45,959 bases of DNA from Bacteroidota bacterium (GTDB taxonomy: Bacteria > Bacteroidota > Bacteroidia > Chitinophagales > Saprospiraceae): NCBI GenBank assembly GCA_014190515.1, contig BJGN01000008.1, positions 1-45,959 of the forward strand, written 5' to 3'. How positions within the stretch are numbered: the first letter of the stretch is position 1; each line of letters opens with the position of its first letter. Both the position numbers and the translations under genes were made by a program. Shown here one piece after another: positions 26,473 to 35,527 of the stretch. Below the pieces are notes generated by a model, which was not told where the DNA came from, ran no database searches, and saw only the letters and a list, made by a program, of their open reading frames with translations.

Positions 26473-27309
26473 ATGATTTTACAAAAATTAATCTTGTCTG
26501 GCTTACTTTCAGTCATAGGAATAGCTATTCTAATTGGACAAGAGAAAGGATTTGCCATTAATTATAAAGAATCTGATGCAAGTAGGGTTACCTCTTCCAG
26601 TGAATTATATGATCCGTCCAAATTAACAGCGGCACACAATACTATACCCTTTGGCACTATGGTAAAGGTAACTAGACTGGATAACGGTATGTCCGTAGTA
26701 GTAAGAATTAATGATAGAGGACCGTTTACACCTAACAGAATCCTGGCATTATCAAAAGCCGCAGCTTCTACTATTGGATTAAAAAAATATGAAAAGATAA
26801 ATGTTCAATTAACTATTCTCCCAAAAAAGGAAATCTCAGAACCTCTGGTTGAAAAACTTGAAAAGAAACCTGACATTCCGTTTTACCAGCCTGGAAGTAC
26901 AAAAACAGAAATTAAGGAAACCGAGGATTTACCGCTACGTATTGATCCTGTTGATGGGACAAGAATACTACAAAATCATGTTACAGAGAGGAGTATAGTT
27001 TCGCCTCCTGTAAGCGAAACGCTCAAGCCTGGTTTATACCAAATTCAACTGAACAGTTTGCCTGAAAAAGGCTTTGCCATACAAGTAGGCTCATTTCAAA
27101 ATGCTTCTGTGCTGTGGAGCGAAGTTTCAAAGTTACACAATGCTTGGTTTAAACAGATTATGGTTCAAACAGTAAAAACTGCAAACGGACTAATCCTTCA
27201 TAAACTTTTATTGGGTCCATTTGCTAACAGAGAAAAAGCCAGTAGTTACAAAGGAAACCTAAAAGAAAAATATGGTATTGAGGGATTCATCGTACCCCTT
27301 CAAGAATAA
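26473..27309 (+). CDS. RlpA-like double-psi beta-barrel protein with SPOR domain
   Basis: 278 residues. An N-terminal hydrophobic segment (about 5-22) is a signal peptide or anchor. The RlpA domain spans about residues 28-115, with TAAHNTIPFGT and RINDRGPF, where the aspartate corresponds to the catalytic residue of RlpA lytic transglycosylases. After a proline/glutamate-rich linker, the C-terminal 80 residues (FAIQVGSFQNA to the end) form a SPOR domain that binds denuded glycan strands at the septum. This order fits a septal cell-wall enzyme or wall-binding factor. It follows the LysE-type gene by one base and converges on the cohesin-like gene. Confidence 0.9.
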   Translation: MILQKLILSGLLSVIGIAILIGQEKGFAINYKESDASRVTSSSELYDPSKLTAAHNTIPFGTMVKVTRLDNGMSVVVRINDRGPFTPNRILALSKAAASTIGLKKYEKINVQLTILPKKEISEPLVEKLEKKPDIPFYQPGSTKTEIKETEDLPLRIDPVDGTRILQNHVTERSIVSPPVSETLKPGLYQIQLNSLPEKGFAIQVGSFQNASVLWSEVSKLHNAWFKQIMVQTVKTANGLILHKLLLGPFANREKASSYKGNLKEKYGIEGFIVPLQE

Positions 27310-27327
27310 TATATTAAGCCCTAAGCT

Positions 27328-27813
27328 TTATTTAACTTTTATAGTACCAGATACTGGCTGTATGGTGACCAGCTTTTCTTCAAGATTAACTGACTCAAAA
27401 GGAGTAGGTTTTTGAGTAAATTTAATACCTGAAACACCCCCTGATTTACCAATTACTTTGAAACAAACTTGGTACAAAGAGGAATCATCAACCAGATTCA
27501 CGCCTTTTAAGGAATTATCAATCCACATACATGTCAATATACCTTTACTGACCGCTTGAACACCAAAATTCTCTTTGGTCATATAGGGTAATTTAAAATT
27601 TGTCAGCCCTGAATAAGATATCACGGCCGGATCCCACTGAATTGAATATTGGGTGGATAGAATACGTCTGAAATTTGAACCAGAAACATTTAAACAGATT
27701 ACCTCTCCTGAAGACGCTTCTTTACTTTCAATCTTTAGCGTAATGGTAGAAGTTTGCGCAATAGAAGAAAAAGAAGCTACAAAAAATAGAAAGGCGAAAA
27801 TTCGAGTTATCAT
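27328..27813 (-). CDS. Secreted cohesin-like domain protein
   Basis: 161 residues. A signal peptide (1-19, ending SSIAQ) is followed by one beta-sandwich domain of about 135 residues. Features such as ASSGEVICLNVSGSNF, the YSIQWDPAVISYSGL strand pair and LYQVCFKVIGKSG resemble the cohesin-like/CBM-associated domains seen in many Saprospiraceae-type secreted proteins. No dockerin, catalytic domain or C-terminal sorting domain is attached. The function is unknown; it may mediate protein-protein contact outside the cell. Two cysteines in the mature part could pair. Confidence 0.75.
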   Translation of the reverse strand: MITRIFAFLFFVASFSSIAQTSTITLKIESKEASSGEVICLNVSGSNFRRILSTQYSIQWDPAVISYSGLTNFKLPYMTKENFGVQAVSKGILTCMWIDNSLKGVNLVDDSSLYQVCFKVIGKSGGVSGIKFTQKPTPFESVNLEEKLVTIQPVSGTIKVK

Positions 27814-27893
27814 AGCGGTTTATTTGTCAGAAAAACGATTAAACATATAAAAAAGTATGGAGTCTCAATAAAAAAAGGGTGAAAAAAGTAGAA

Positions 27894-29810
27894 TCAATCA
27901 AAAGAAACACCTGCTGCCTCAATTTCAGCCACAGCTGTTTCCCAAAGTTCCAAGGTACTTTCCAACTGCTTTTTCACCTCATGGTATTTATCTGTCAGTT
28001 TGTTGATATCCGGGCGATCAAAATATCCAGGAGAAGCCATTTCATTTTCCATTTTAGCTATTTCCTTCTCAAACTCCTGAATTTTCCTTTCGGACTGCTG
28101 CACATTTCTTTGAAGCCTTTTTTTCTCTTCATTGGAAACGACTGGCGTTTGAAATTTTTCTACTAACGGGACATTAATCTTTTCAACTTCCCTCATATTC
28201 TGCAAATCTCTTTTTTCTAAAAAGAAATTTACATCTCCAAGATATTCAAACAGTTTTCTATCTCTGAACTCCAGTGTTTTTTCAGTAAGACCCTGCAAAA
28301 ACTCTCTATCGTGGGAGACAACTATCAAGGTACCATCATATTCCAACAGTGCTTTTTTCAAAACATCTTTTGACAGCATATCCAGGTGATTGGTGGGTTC
28401 ATCCAACACGAGTAAATTAAAAGGATTTAGGAGTAAACAAGCCAGGGCAAGTCGAGCTCTTTCCCCACCGGAAAGAACCGATACTTTTTTTTCAGCATCA
28501 GAACCTGAAAAAAGAAAAGCACCCAAAATAGACCTTATTTTGGTTCTCATTTCTGGGGGTGAGGAATCCTCCATTGTTTCAAGAACAGTTTTTGAACCCG
28601 ACATATTCTCGGCCTGATTTTGAGCATAGTAACCAATTTTTACATTATGACCCAAAATCATTTCCCCACTGGTATAAGTTAATTCATTCACTATAATCTT
28701 AGCCAGGGTCGTTTTTCCCTGACCATTCTGACCCACAAAAGAAACTCTTTCTCCCCTATCCATTCTGAAATGAATATTATCCAAGATATTTAAAGTTCCA
28801 TAAGATTTACTTAGATTAATCACATCGAGAGCCACCTGTCCCGACCGGGGAGCTGTTGGGAATCGAATATTCATTACTGAAACATCTGTCTCGTCAAGTT
28901 CAATACGCTCAATTTTATTCAATTGCTTTTGCATTGATTGAGCCATTTTCGTTTTAGAGGACTTTGCCATAAATCGGGAGATTGTTTTCTCCTTATCTGC
29001 AATAACCCTTTGTTGATTGTCAAAAGCTGACTTTAATTTATCTCTCCTATCCTCACGCAACACAACATAATCACTATAGGAAGCTTTATAATCTTGCAAG
29101 GTACCTAGTTCAACTTCAACCGTTCTGCTTGTCACTTTATTCAGAAACTCTCTATCGTGAGAAATCAAAATGAGTGCGCCAGAATTACCAACTAAAAAAT
29201 TTTCTAACCAAATAATGGATTCAATATCAAGGTGGTTAGTAGGTTCGTCGAGTAGTAAATAATCGGGTCTTTTCAACAACATTTTTGCTAATTCCACCCT
29301 CATTTTCCAACCACCGCTAAATTCGTCAGTCAAGCGGGACATATCTGAAGGTTTGAAGCCTAAACCCTTAAGAACTCTTTCCGCATCAGCTTGCATAGAA
29401 TCACCACCAAGGTAATGGAACCTATCATTTACGTAAGAAAAATCTTCCAGCAATTTATAATATGAATCCGATTCATAGTCAGTCCTATGAGCCATTTCCT
29501 CGTTAATTTTTGCTAATCTCATCTCTAAATCTCTCACTTCTTCAAAAGCGGTAAGTGTTTCTTCAAGAACGGTTTTACCCAGGGGAATTTCCATATCCTG
29601 ATGTAAATAACCTAAAGTACTCGTCGAAGGACGCGTAATATTACCTTCATGTGGCGATAATTCACCGGCGATAATCTTGAGAAGGGTAGATTTTCCGGCA
29701 CCATTACGACCGACAAGACCTATTTTATCCTTTTCTCCAATAACGAGATTGATCTTGTTCAGCAGAATCCTGTCTCCGTACTGAACATAAATATTAGATA
29801 AATTAATCAT
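27894..29810 (-). CDS. ABC-F family ATPase
   Basis: 638 residues with two ABC domains and no membrane segment. Walker A motifs are GRNGAGKST (34-42) and GQNGQGKTT. The signatures are FSGGWKMRVELA and LSGGERARLALA, and both Walker B regions read LLDEPTNHLDI/M. The arginine- and lysine-rich P-site linker joins the two halves, and a C-terminal coiled coil (about residues 555-638, rich in KxxQxxE) follows, as in Uup and YheS-type ABC-F proteins. Members act on ribosomes or rRNA maturation; some give antibiotic resistance, but nothing here points to that. A TATCTTTG promoter box lies 31 bases upstream. Confidence 0.95.
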   Translation of the reverse strand: MINLSNIYVQYGDRILLNKINLVIGEKDKIGLVGRNGAGKSTLLKIIAGELSPHEGNITRPSTSTLGYLHQDMEIPLGKTVLEETLTAFEEVRDLEMRLAKINEEMAHRTDYESDSYYKLLEDFSYVNDRFHYLGGDSMQADAERVLKGLGFKPSDMSRLTDEFSGGWKMRVELAKMLLKRPDYLLLDEPTNHLDIESIIWLENFLVGNSGALILISHDREFLNKVTSRTVEVELGTLQDYKASYSDYVVLREDRRDKLKSAFDNQQRVIADKEKTISRFMAKSSKTKMAQSMQKQLNKIERIELDETDVSVMNIRFPTAPRSGQVALDVINLSKSYGTLNILDNIHFRMDRGERVSFVGQNGQGKTTLAKIIVNELTYTSGEMILGHNVKIGYYAQNQAENMSGSKTVLETMEDSSPPEMRTKIRSILGAFLFSGSDAEKKVSVLSGGERARLALACLLLNPFNLLVLDEPTNHLDMLSKDVLKKALLEYDGTLIVVSHDREFLQGLTEKTLEFRDRKLFEYLGDVNFFLEKRDLQNMREVEKINVPLVEKFQTPVVSNEEKKRLQRNVQQSERKIQEFEKEIAKMENEMASPGYFDRPDINKLTDKYHEVKKQLESTLELWETAVAEIEAAGVSFD

Positions 29811-29841
29811 ATATGATGGGTAAGTTCTTCTTTTTCGGGCG

Positions 29842-29849
29842 CAAAGATA
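29842..29849 (-). promoter_or_regulatory. -7 promoter box of the ABC-F gene (TATCTTTG)
   Basis: Perfect TAnnTTTG match on the minus strand followed by CGCCC, a very common Bacteroidota promoter context. It ends 31 bases before the ATG at 29810, giving a leader of about 25 bases. No consensus TTTG is present at -33. Confidence 0.55.
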
Positions 29850-29874
29850 GGCAAACCTTTTTAAAATAAAGAAT

Positions 29875-30924
29875 TTAAGCCTTCTCTAATGTGAATCCAA
29901 AGGTTGATCCCATTTCTACAGAACTTCTAACATGTATTGTTTGTTGATGTGCCTCAATAATGTGTTTGACAATAGCGAGGCCTAGTCCTGTTCCACCGGC
30001 ATTTCTGGACCGGCTTTTTTCCACCCGATAAAAACGATCAAACAAATGGGGAAGATGTTCTTTGGAAATACCGGTACCATTGTCGGCCACTTCGATTAAT
30101 ATTTGTCGTTCCATGTCATAGAATGACAATTTTATATAGCCATTGTTTTTACCATACTTAATAGCATTGTGTACTAAATTGATAAGAACCTGGTGCACCT
30201 TTTCTCTATCCGCTTTTACCTTAAAACCCTGCTGAGCGCCTTCTTTGAAAATCAGTGATACGTTTCTGGCAGCTGCTTTAATTTCGAGCTCCTCAAAAAC
30301 TTCTTCTACCAATTTTTTAATATCAAAAGTGCGTAATTCAAGCATAGAATCACCTGATTCCAATCTTGAGATCGTCTCCAAATCATTAATTATGGTTTGT
30401 AAACGATCTACATTTTTTGAAGCCTTTTGCAAAAAATGCCTGTTGAGGTGAGGTTCATCCACAGCACCGTCGAGCAAAGTTTCTATATAACCCTGAATAT
30501 TAAAAATAGGTGTTTTAAGTTCGTGTGATATGTCACCCATGAAATTTCTTCTGTACTCTGCCCAAATCTTCTGTTTCTCCATTTCCTGTTTTTGCTCTTC
30601 AACCCAGGCAGCTACCTCTGTTTCAACTTCTTCTAAAACATTTCTGAAGGTATTTATTTGTTTCTTTTTCTCTACAGGCTGTAATTTTTCAACTCTGATC
30701 GTTTTATAAATTAATTTTATTTTTCGTTGAACATAAACGCTGAGATAATGCTTAAAAACAAAATAATTAAGAATAAAAACAATGGTTACAAAATAGAAAT
30801 AATACAAGGGTTTTAGAGGAATGGAAAAATATTGAAAATAAGAAAACAGAAGAATGATAACCCCCAGAGAGGTCAGCAAAGAAGACCTGATGGATATTTG
30901 GTGTGGCGTTGGATTTTTAAGCAT
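29875..30924 (-). CDS. Sensor histidine kinase (PhoR-like)
   Basis: 349 residues. Two hydrophobic helices (about 15-35 and 40-58) are separated by only a few residues, so there is no periplasmic sensor domain and no recognisable HAMP. A helical linker leads to the dimerisation domain with the phospho-acceptor His134 in DISHELKTPI. The ATPase domain follows with the N box (NLVHNAIKYGK), VADNGTGIS and GGTGLGLAIVKH. It is a complete membrane kinase. Its start shares one base with the stop of the response regulator gene (TAATG), so they are translationally coupled and form a cognate pair. The signal is unknown; the overall type is that of PhoR. Confidence 0.94.
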   Translation of the reverse strand: MLKNPTPHQISIRSSLLTSLGVIILLFSYFQYFSIPLKPLYYFYFVTIVFILNYFVFKHYLSVYVQRKIKLIYKTIRVEKLQPVEKKKQINTFRNVLEEVETEVAAWVEEQKQEMEKQKIWAEYRRNFMGDISHELKTPIFNIQGYIETLLDGAVDEPHLNRHFLQKASKNVDRLQTIINDLETISRLESGDSMLELRTFDIKKLVEEVFEELEIKAAARNVSLIFKEGAQQGFKVKADREKVHQVLINLVHNAIKYGKNNGYIKLSFYDMERQILIEVADNGTGISKEHLPHLFDRFYRVEKSRSRNAGGTGLGLAIVKHIIEAHQQTIHVRSSVEMGSTFGFTLEKA

Positions 30925-31610
30925 TAAAAGTCAAATTTATACCCTATACCTTTTATCGTTTTAATAAAATCATCACCAATTTTTTCTCTTAACTTTCTGA
31001 TATGCACATCAATGGTTCTGTTACCTACGATGACATCATTTCCCCATATTTTATTAAAAATTTCTTCTCTGGAGAAAACCTTACCTGGTTTTGACACGAG
31101 CAACATTAATAATTCAAGCTCTTTACGAGCTAAATCTATTTGCTCTCCATTTTTGATAATCATCACCTTTTCCTTATCAATCCTTAAATTTCCAAATTCA
31201 AGCCATGTTTCTTTTTCCATTTCAGCTGAACCTTTATGTTTACGCCGCAATAAAGCTTTAATTCTACTTATAAGCACCCTTGGCCGAATGGGCTTTGTGA
31301 TATAATCATCACCACCAACATCCAGCGCAGCAATTTGAGAATATTCTTCTTCACGAGCCGTCAAAAAGGTGATCAAGGTATTTTTAAGATGGTCATCAGC
31401 TCTTATTAACCTGCATAACTCTACGCCATCCATTTTTGGCATCATTATATCTAAAATAATGAGGTCTGGCAATTCTTTTTTTGCTATTTGGAAACCCGTG
31501 ATGCCATCACCGGCAGAGAAGACGACAAACTGTTCTTTTTCAAGATTGTACCTCAGAAATTCTAAAATATCTGGTTCATCATCAACAATTAAGATTTTAA
31601 CCATATTCAT
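30924..31610 (-). CDS. OmpR/PhoB-family response regulator
   Basis: 228 residues. The receiver domain has acidic residues Asp10 and Asp11, the phospho-acceptor Asp54 (LDIMMPKMDG), the threonine in FLTAREEE and Lys about 106 in DYITKPI. The C-terminal winged helix (about 135-228) ends with RTIDVHIRKLREKIG and TIKGIGYKFDF, the PhoB/OmpR DNA-binding signature. It is transcribed before the kinase gene. A start at Met3 is equally possible. About 65 to 80 bases upstream is a PhoB-box-like direct repeat, which would fit autoregulation, but that is speculative. Confidence 0.94.
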   Translation of the reverse strand: MNMVKILIVDDEPDILEFLRYNLEKEQFVVFSAGDGITGFQIAKKELPDLIILDIMMPKMDGVELCRLIRADDHLKNTLITFLTAREEEYSQIAALDVGGDDYITKPIRPRVLISRIKALLRRKHKGSAEMEKETWLEFGNLRIDKEKVMIIKNGEQIDLARKELELLMLLVSKPGKVFSREEIFNKIWGNDVIVGNRTIDVHIRKLREKIGDDFIKTIKGIGYKFDF

Positions 31611-31702
31611 TTTATTGTCTCTTGTAAATCATGCGTAAAACTAACTTTAACAAATATTTATAATGAATTATCGATATTAATTAAATGTTAATTTTAAAGA
31701 AA

Positions 31703-32035
31703 CTAATCAGGAATGGATGACATTTCTTCTAATAGTTGTTGATACACAGTTTCTATTTTCTCTGGATCTTCCCTTAATTTATTAAGTAAACGAACTATTT
31801 TTAAAGAATCAGTTCGATGTATTTTATAAATATCATTCATGTAAACTTGTCTTAAACTATCTTTTCTTTTACCAAAAACGGATTGTAAAGCAGCCTCAGA
31901 GGTATGAATATCAGCAAGAATTGTTTTTATTTCCTTATCTGAAAAATCGTAAGGTTCTGCTTTTTCTTCACACCCATTTAAAAGTACGGTAGTCAGAACA
32001 AATAAAACAAGTAATTTTACCACTCTGGCTTCCAT
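31703..32035 (-). CDS. DUF4296-type lipoprotein
   Basis: 110 residues. A hydrophobic leader ends in the lipobox LLNGC with Cys22 as the lipid attachment site. The following acidic helical part (EIKTILADIHTSEAALQS, then KIHRTDSL) matches the small Bacteroidota lipoproteins of the DUF4296 group. The function is unknown; it should be anchored in a membrane facing the periplasm. Its start overlaps the end of the SixA-like gene by 19 bases and it is the last gene of the TlpA-SixA-lipoprotein set. Confidence 0.8.
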   Translation of the reverse strand: MEARVVKLLVLFVLTTVLLNGCEEKAEPYDFSDKEIKTILADIHTSEAALQSVFGKRKDSLRQVYMNDIYKIHRTDSLKIVRLLNKLREDPEKIETVYQQLLEEMSSIPD

Positions 32036-32514
32036 ATTGCTTTAATATTTCCTTTCGCCTCCTTGATTGAATGCCAGGTTTCATTATTAGTATATTCTAC
32101 CTGAACTAAAGTGCCCGTAGGTAAATTGACTATTCCTTCTATGGTGTAAATATTCAAAAAAACAGTAAGAACTGGATTGTGTCCAACGACCATTATCTTG
32201 GAAAAATCATCTGAGGTTTCTAATATAATGTCCATTAATTGATTCGGATACAAATCATACAGTTTTGGAAGAACGACTATTTTATCTTGCGGAAAATTAG
32301 TTTCCTCGGCAAAAATAATTGCAGTGGTTAGTGCTCTTCTGGCCGAGCTACTATAAATTACAGATGGTAATAAATGCGCCTCATTACATCTTTTACCTAA
32401 CTGCCTGGCTTCTAAAAGACCATCTTTACTAAGTTGTCTGTCAAAATCAGATGTATCATATTTAGCACTTACCGCCTCCGCATGTCTAAGAATAAATAGC
32501 TCTTTCATTTGCAT
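32017..32514 (-). CDS. SixA-like histidine phosphatase
   Basis: 165 residues, a small single-domain histidine phosphatase. The RHG-type motif is LRHAEAV (His11), the arginine motif is SSSARRALTTA and the second catalytic histidine is in VVGHNPVL. Size and motifs are those of SixA, which in E. coli removes phosphate from phosphohistidine proteins; the substrate here is unknown. The start shares one base with the stop of the TlpA-like gene, and its end overlaps the lipoprotein start. An internal start at Met3 is also possible. Confidence 0.9.
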   Translation of the reverse strand: MQMKELFILRHAEAVSAKYDTSDFDRQLSKDGLLEARQLGKRCNEAHLLPSVIYSSSARRALTTAIIFAEETNFPQDKIVVLPKLYDLYPNQLMDIILETSDDFSKIMVVGHNPVLTVFLNIYTIEGIVNLPTGTLVQVEYTNNETWHSIKEAKGNIKAIWKPEW

Positions 32515-33944
32515 TATTCTATAGATGCCTTCTTATCGAACTCTATAATTTTTTCCATAACCTCTTTTAATTGAGGTGCACCAATACCTTTGCTGATTAT
32601 TTTCTTATTCTTGTCCAGTATAAAAATCTGAGGTGTAGTTTTTACATTGTATAAAGAATAAAATTTAGATCTCAGATAAGGATCAACGGTATGAATCCAA
32701 CCATCGAGTTTATTTTCGTCAACGTACTTCCAGCAATCTCCAATTTCGTCATTAAATTTCACACATACGGCAAATATTTTAACACCTTTATTTTTATATT
32801 CTTCATAAAAAGCCTTTAAATCGGGCATTGATTCTTTACAATGTCCGCAGTCATAACGCCAAAAATAAAGTAAGGTATATGGTGATTTTACGTCGTGAAG
32901 GGTGATAGGAGATCCATCTCTTAGTTGCATTTTAATATTTGGAGCCAATTTACCTATTAAAATAGGTTTCAGCGCGATGGCATTTTCAACAATTTTAGCT
33001 AATTGCGTTGAATCGACCCAAGGTGCTTGCCCGCTGGCGTAATACTTTTCAGCCAGATGGACATAAACGGCATCCATCCCAACAAATTTTGAATTGGCAT
33101 ATTCATTTAAATAATGTACGGCAAAATAACGGAATGATTCCTGGGCATTTCTGGTTTTTTCCAAGACATAATCAATAGCCTTAATTAAAGAATCAGGCAC
33201 TTGAACCTGCAGTTTTCCGACATAAGTATTCACCCTTTCAAAAAGAAAAGGGGTTCTTAAGAAACGAGCATCCCCAAGGTCCATATTATCAAAAAAATGA
33301 TCCCTGTTATAGTAAAATGCTTCTCTTTGCTGTTCCTCCTCGGTACCTGAAAATTCAGGTAATTTAATGGGGGTATTTGCCTTTATTATGGCTCCTGTAA
33401 AAGTATTGGCATTATTTGCAACAAAGGATGTTTGAAACTGCTCTACCTCTTTATCAATTTTATCTATCGCTTCTTCTATTTCTTTTATTTTAATGGAATC
33501 CTTTTCTTCTTTTAATTGATTATTCAAAGCCTCTGATTGTGGACGCTTCTCTGCTAAAAAATTCATATAGCCATAAAATAGCTTGTTCTCCACAGAACCT
33601 TTTATCTGTATATTTTTCGATGGATCTTTAGCTTCTGTAACCACAGAAAAGAATTGATCCCCCTTTTCTATAATTAACTGGAAATAATTATTGTCCGGAG
33701 GTAGAACAACCAAATAAATACCTGATTCCAGGGGTGTATCCCCCTTAAATAGGAAAGAACCATTCGATTGTTTCCTCAATGTATCTTTAATGTACTGTTT
33801 CTCCCCCAAATGATAAGCCATATAAATCTCCTTCTCACTAAAACCATTAATCTGAATGCTTATCTCATAGCCATTTGATTTTTGTGCCTGGGCAAAAATT
33901 GGTACAATAGAAATAAGTAATAAAAACAATGAATTACGTATCAT
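32514..33944 (-). CDS. Periplasmic thioredoxin-like protein (DUF4369/DUF5106-TlpA type)
   Basis: 476 residues. A signal peptide (1-20, ending FAQA) is followed by a beta-rich N-terminal domain of DUF4369 type (about 25-120) and a helical middle region with a charged coiled stretch (about 135-170), as in DUF5106 proteins. A TlpA/AhpC-type thioredoxin domain (about 330-470) carries the redox motif CGHC (Cys366, Cys369) and a cis-proline in TTPQ. It probably reduces or isomerises disulfides or senses redox state in the periplasm. It starts 65 bases after pyrB and is coupled to the SixA-like gene by a one-base overlap. Confidence 0.9.
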   Translation of the reverse strand: MIRNSLFLLLISIVPIFAQAQKSNGYEISIQINGFSEKEIYMAYHLGEKQYIKDTLRKQSNGSFLFKGDTPLESGIYLVVLPPDNNYFQLIIEKGDQFFSVVTEAKDPSKNIQIKGSVENKLFYGYMNFLAEKRPQSEALNNQLKEEKDSIKIKEIEEAIDKIDKEVEQFQTSFVANNANTFTGAIIKANTPIKLPEFSGTEEEQQREAFYYNRDHFFDNMDLGDARFLRTPFLFERVNTYVGKLQVQVPDSLIKAIDYVLEKTRNAQESFRYFAVHYLNEYANSKFVGMDAVYVHLAEKYYASGQAPWVDSTQLAKIVENAIALKPILIGKLAPNIKMQLRDGSPITLHDVKSPYTLLYFWRYDCGHCKESMPDLKAFYEEYKNKGVKIFAVCVKFNDEIGDCWKYVDENKLDGWIHTVDPYLRSKFYSLYNVKTTPQIFILDKNKKIISKGIGAPQLKEVMEKIIEFDKKASIE

Positions 33945-34009
33945 GAGCGTACTATTTTTAAAGATTCAAACTATTTAACGAAATAAAATCCATTTAGGTA
34001 TTAAAATTT

Positions 34010-34948
34010 TCATGGTTTTGAAGCAAGGAGATATAAAACGGCCATTCTAACGGCTACCCCATTTTCCACTTGATCCAATATAATTGCGTTAGGTGAATCT
34101 GCCACCTCCGATGTTATTTCAACGCCCCGGTTAATGGGACCAGGATGGAGAATAATCAATTCCTTGTTGATTTTACTTAAAATCTGCTTATTTACTCCGT
34201 AATAAGTAGCATACTCTCTAAGGCTGGGAAAATATCTTGTACTTTGTCTTTCCAATTGAATTCTAAGGATATTAGCAGCGTCACACCATTTAAGTGTATT
34301 CTCTAACGAATAACTTACACTCACACCTAAGGAAGAAATATAATTGGGTATCAAGGTAGGTGGACCACAAACTTCTACATCGGCACCCATTTTTTTTAAA
34401 CACAGTATATTACTTAAGGCAACTCTGGAGTGTAAAATATCACCGATTATAGCGATTTTTTTACCCGCCAAATCACCTAATTTCTCTTGAATGGAAAATG
34501 CGTCGAGTAACGCTTGTGTGGGGTGTTCATGCGTTCCATCACCGGCATTAATAATGGGTACATTGATATGATTGGATAAAAAAACACAGGCACCGGGGGC
34601 GGGATGTCTCATGACCACCATGTCCACCTTCATTGAAAGGATATTATTAACGGTATCTAACAGAGTTTCTCCTTTTTTTAAACTGGATGATGCCGCCGAA
34701 AAATTTACAACATCAGCAGATAATCTTTTTTCAGCTAATTCAAAAGAAATTCTGGTTCTTGTAGAATTCTCAAAAAACAAATTAGCAATAGTCAAATCCC
34801 TTAAAGAAGGTACCTTCTTGATAGGTCTGTTAAGGACTTCCTTAAATTGTTCTGTGGTTTGAAAAATCAACCGCAAGTCCTGCTTAGTCAAATCTTTGAT
34901 ACCAAGCAAGCTTTTTGTTGACAGCTGCGCTTCCTTATCTATTGGCAT
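34010..34948 (-). CDS. pyrB: Aspartate carbamoyltransferase catalytic subunit
   Basis: 312 residues, full length. The carbamoyl-phosphate site FENSTRTRISFE, the SSLKKGETLLDT loop and HPTQALLDAF are intact, as is the aspartate-binding region near LHPGPINRGVEI. It makes carbamoyl-aspartate, the committed step of pyrimidine synthesis. No regulatory pyrI follows. It lies two bases after pyrR, so control by PyrR is likely, although I did not find a clear PyrR-binding RNA hairpin. Confidence 0.97.
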   Translation of the reverse strand: MPIDKEAQLSTKSLLGIKDLTKQDLRLIFQTTEQFKEVLNRPIKKVPSLRDLTIANLFFENSTRTRISFELAEKRLSADVVNFSAASSSLKKGETLLDTVNNILSMKVDMVVMRHPAPGACVFLSNHINVPIINAGDGTHEHPTQALLDAFSIQEKLGDLAGKKIAIIGDILHSRVALSNILCLKKMGADVEVCGPPTLIPNYISSLGVSVSYSLENTLKWCDAANILRIQLERQSTRYFPSLREYATYYGVNKQILSKINKELIILHPGPINRGVEITSEVADSPNAIILDQVENGVAVRMAVLYLLASKP

Positions 34949-34950
34949 TT

Positions 34951-35520
34951 TTAATGCTTAATTTCTTGTTTATCAGCAAATAGTATGATTTTATCCTCGC
35001 CTGATTCCTCTTCCCATTCTACACTAACATAGGCCTTATCTAAGGCATCTACCTGAATACCCGTGAAAGTACTTTGAATGGGAAGATGTCTGTTAAACCG
35101 TCGGTTAACCATGACCAAAAGCGTAACTTCAGAGGGTCTTCCAAAATGATTTAATGCCGTTAAAGCAGCTTGCGTTGTTCTGCCTGTGTACAAGACATCA
35201 TCAATCAAGATAACCTTTTTTCCCTCTATGAGGAATGGCATATCGGTATAATTTGCTTCCAAAGGTTTATCCCTTCTTCTGAAATCGTCCCTATAAAAAG
35301 TAATATCCAACACACCTAAAACGGGTGCATTCATACCTGGTTCAATAGAAATTCGTTGAACTAAACGCTTGGCAAGTAACACGCCTCTAGGTTGAATAGC
35401 AACAAAACAAACATTATCGAAGGGTTCAAATTCTTCCATCAGCGTTTGTGCCAGACGTTCGATGGTAAGAGAGAATAACTCCTTATCCATGATTAATCTT
35501 CCAAGACCCACATCACTCAT
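34951..35520 (-). CDS. pyrR: PyrR, pyrimidine operon regulator / uracil phosphoribosyltransferase
   Basis: 189 residues of the type I phosphoribosyltransferase fold. The PRPP-binding motif VILIDDVLYTGRTTQAA is typical of PyrR, as are AIQPRGVLLAKRL and LDITFYRDDFRRR. PyrR binds pyr mRNA in the presence of UMP in Gram-positive bacteria and also has weak uracil phosphoribosyltransferase activity; RNA binding in this phylum is inference. The alternative start at Met11 would remove part of the N-terminal strand, so the longer form is preferred. It sits between glnS (7 bases) and pyrB (2 bases). Confidence 0.93.
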   Translation of the reverse strand: MSDVGLGRLIMDKELFSLTIERLAQTLMEEFEPFDNVCFVAIQPRGVLLAKRLVQRISIEPGMNAPVLGVLDITFYRDDFRRRDKPLEANYTDMPFLIEGKKVILIDDVLYTGRTTQAALTALNHFGRPSEVTLLVMVNRRFNRHLPIQSTFTGIQVDALDKAYVSVEWEEESGEDKIILFADKQEIKH

Positions 35521-35527
35521 ATCGAAA

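Noticed and set aside
27310-27327. Weak AAGC/GCTT hairpin between the RlpA-like and cohesin-like genes
   Set aside because: The stem is too short to be a convincing terminator.
31669-31676. TATCGATA palindrome upstream of the response regulator
   Set aside because: Eight-base palindromes are expected by chance in such AT-rich DNA and there is no second copy nearby.
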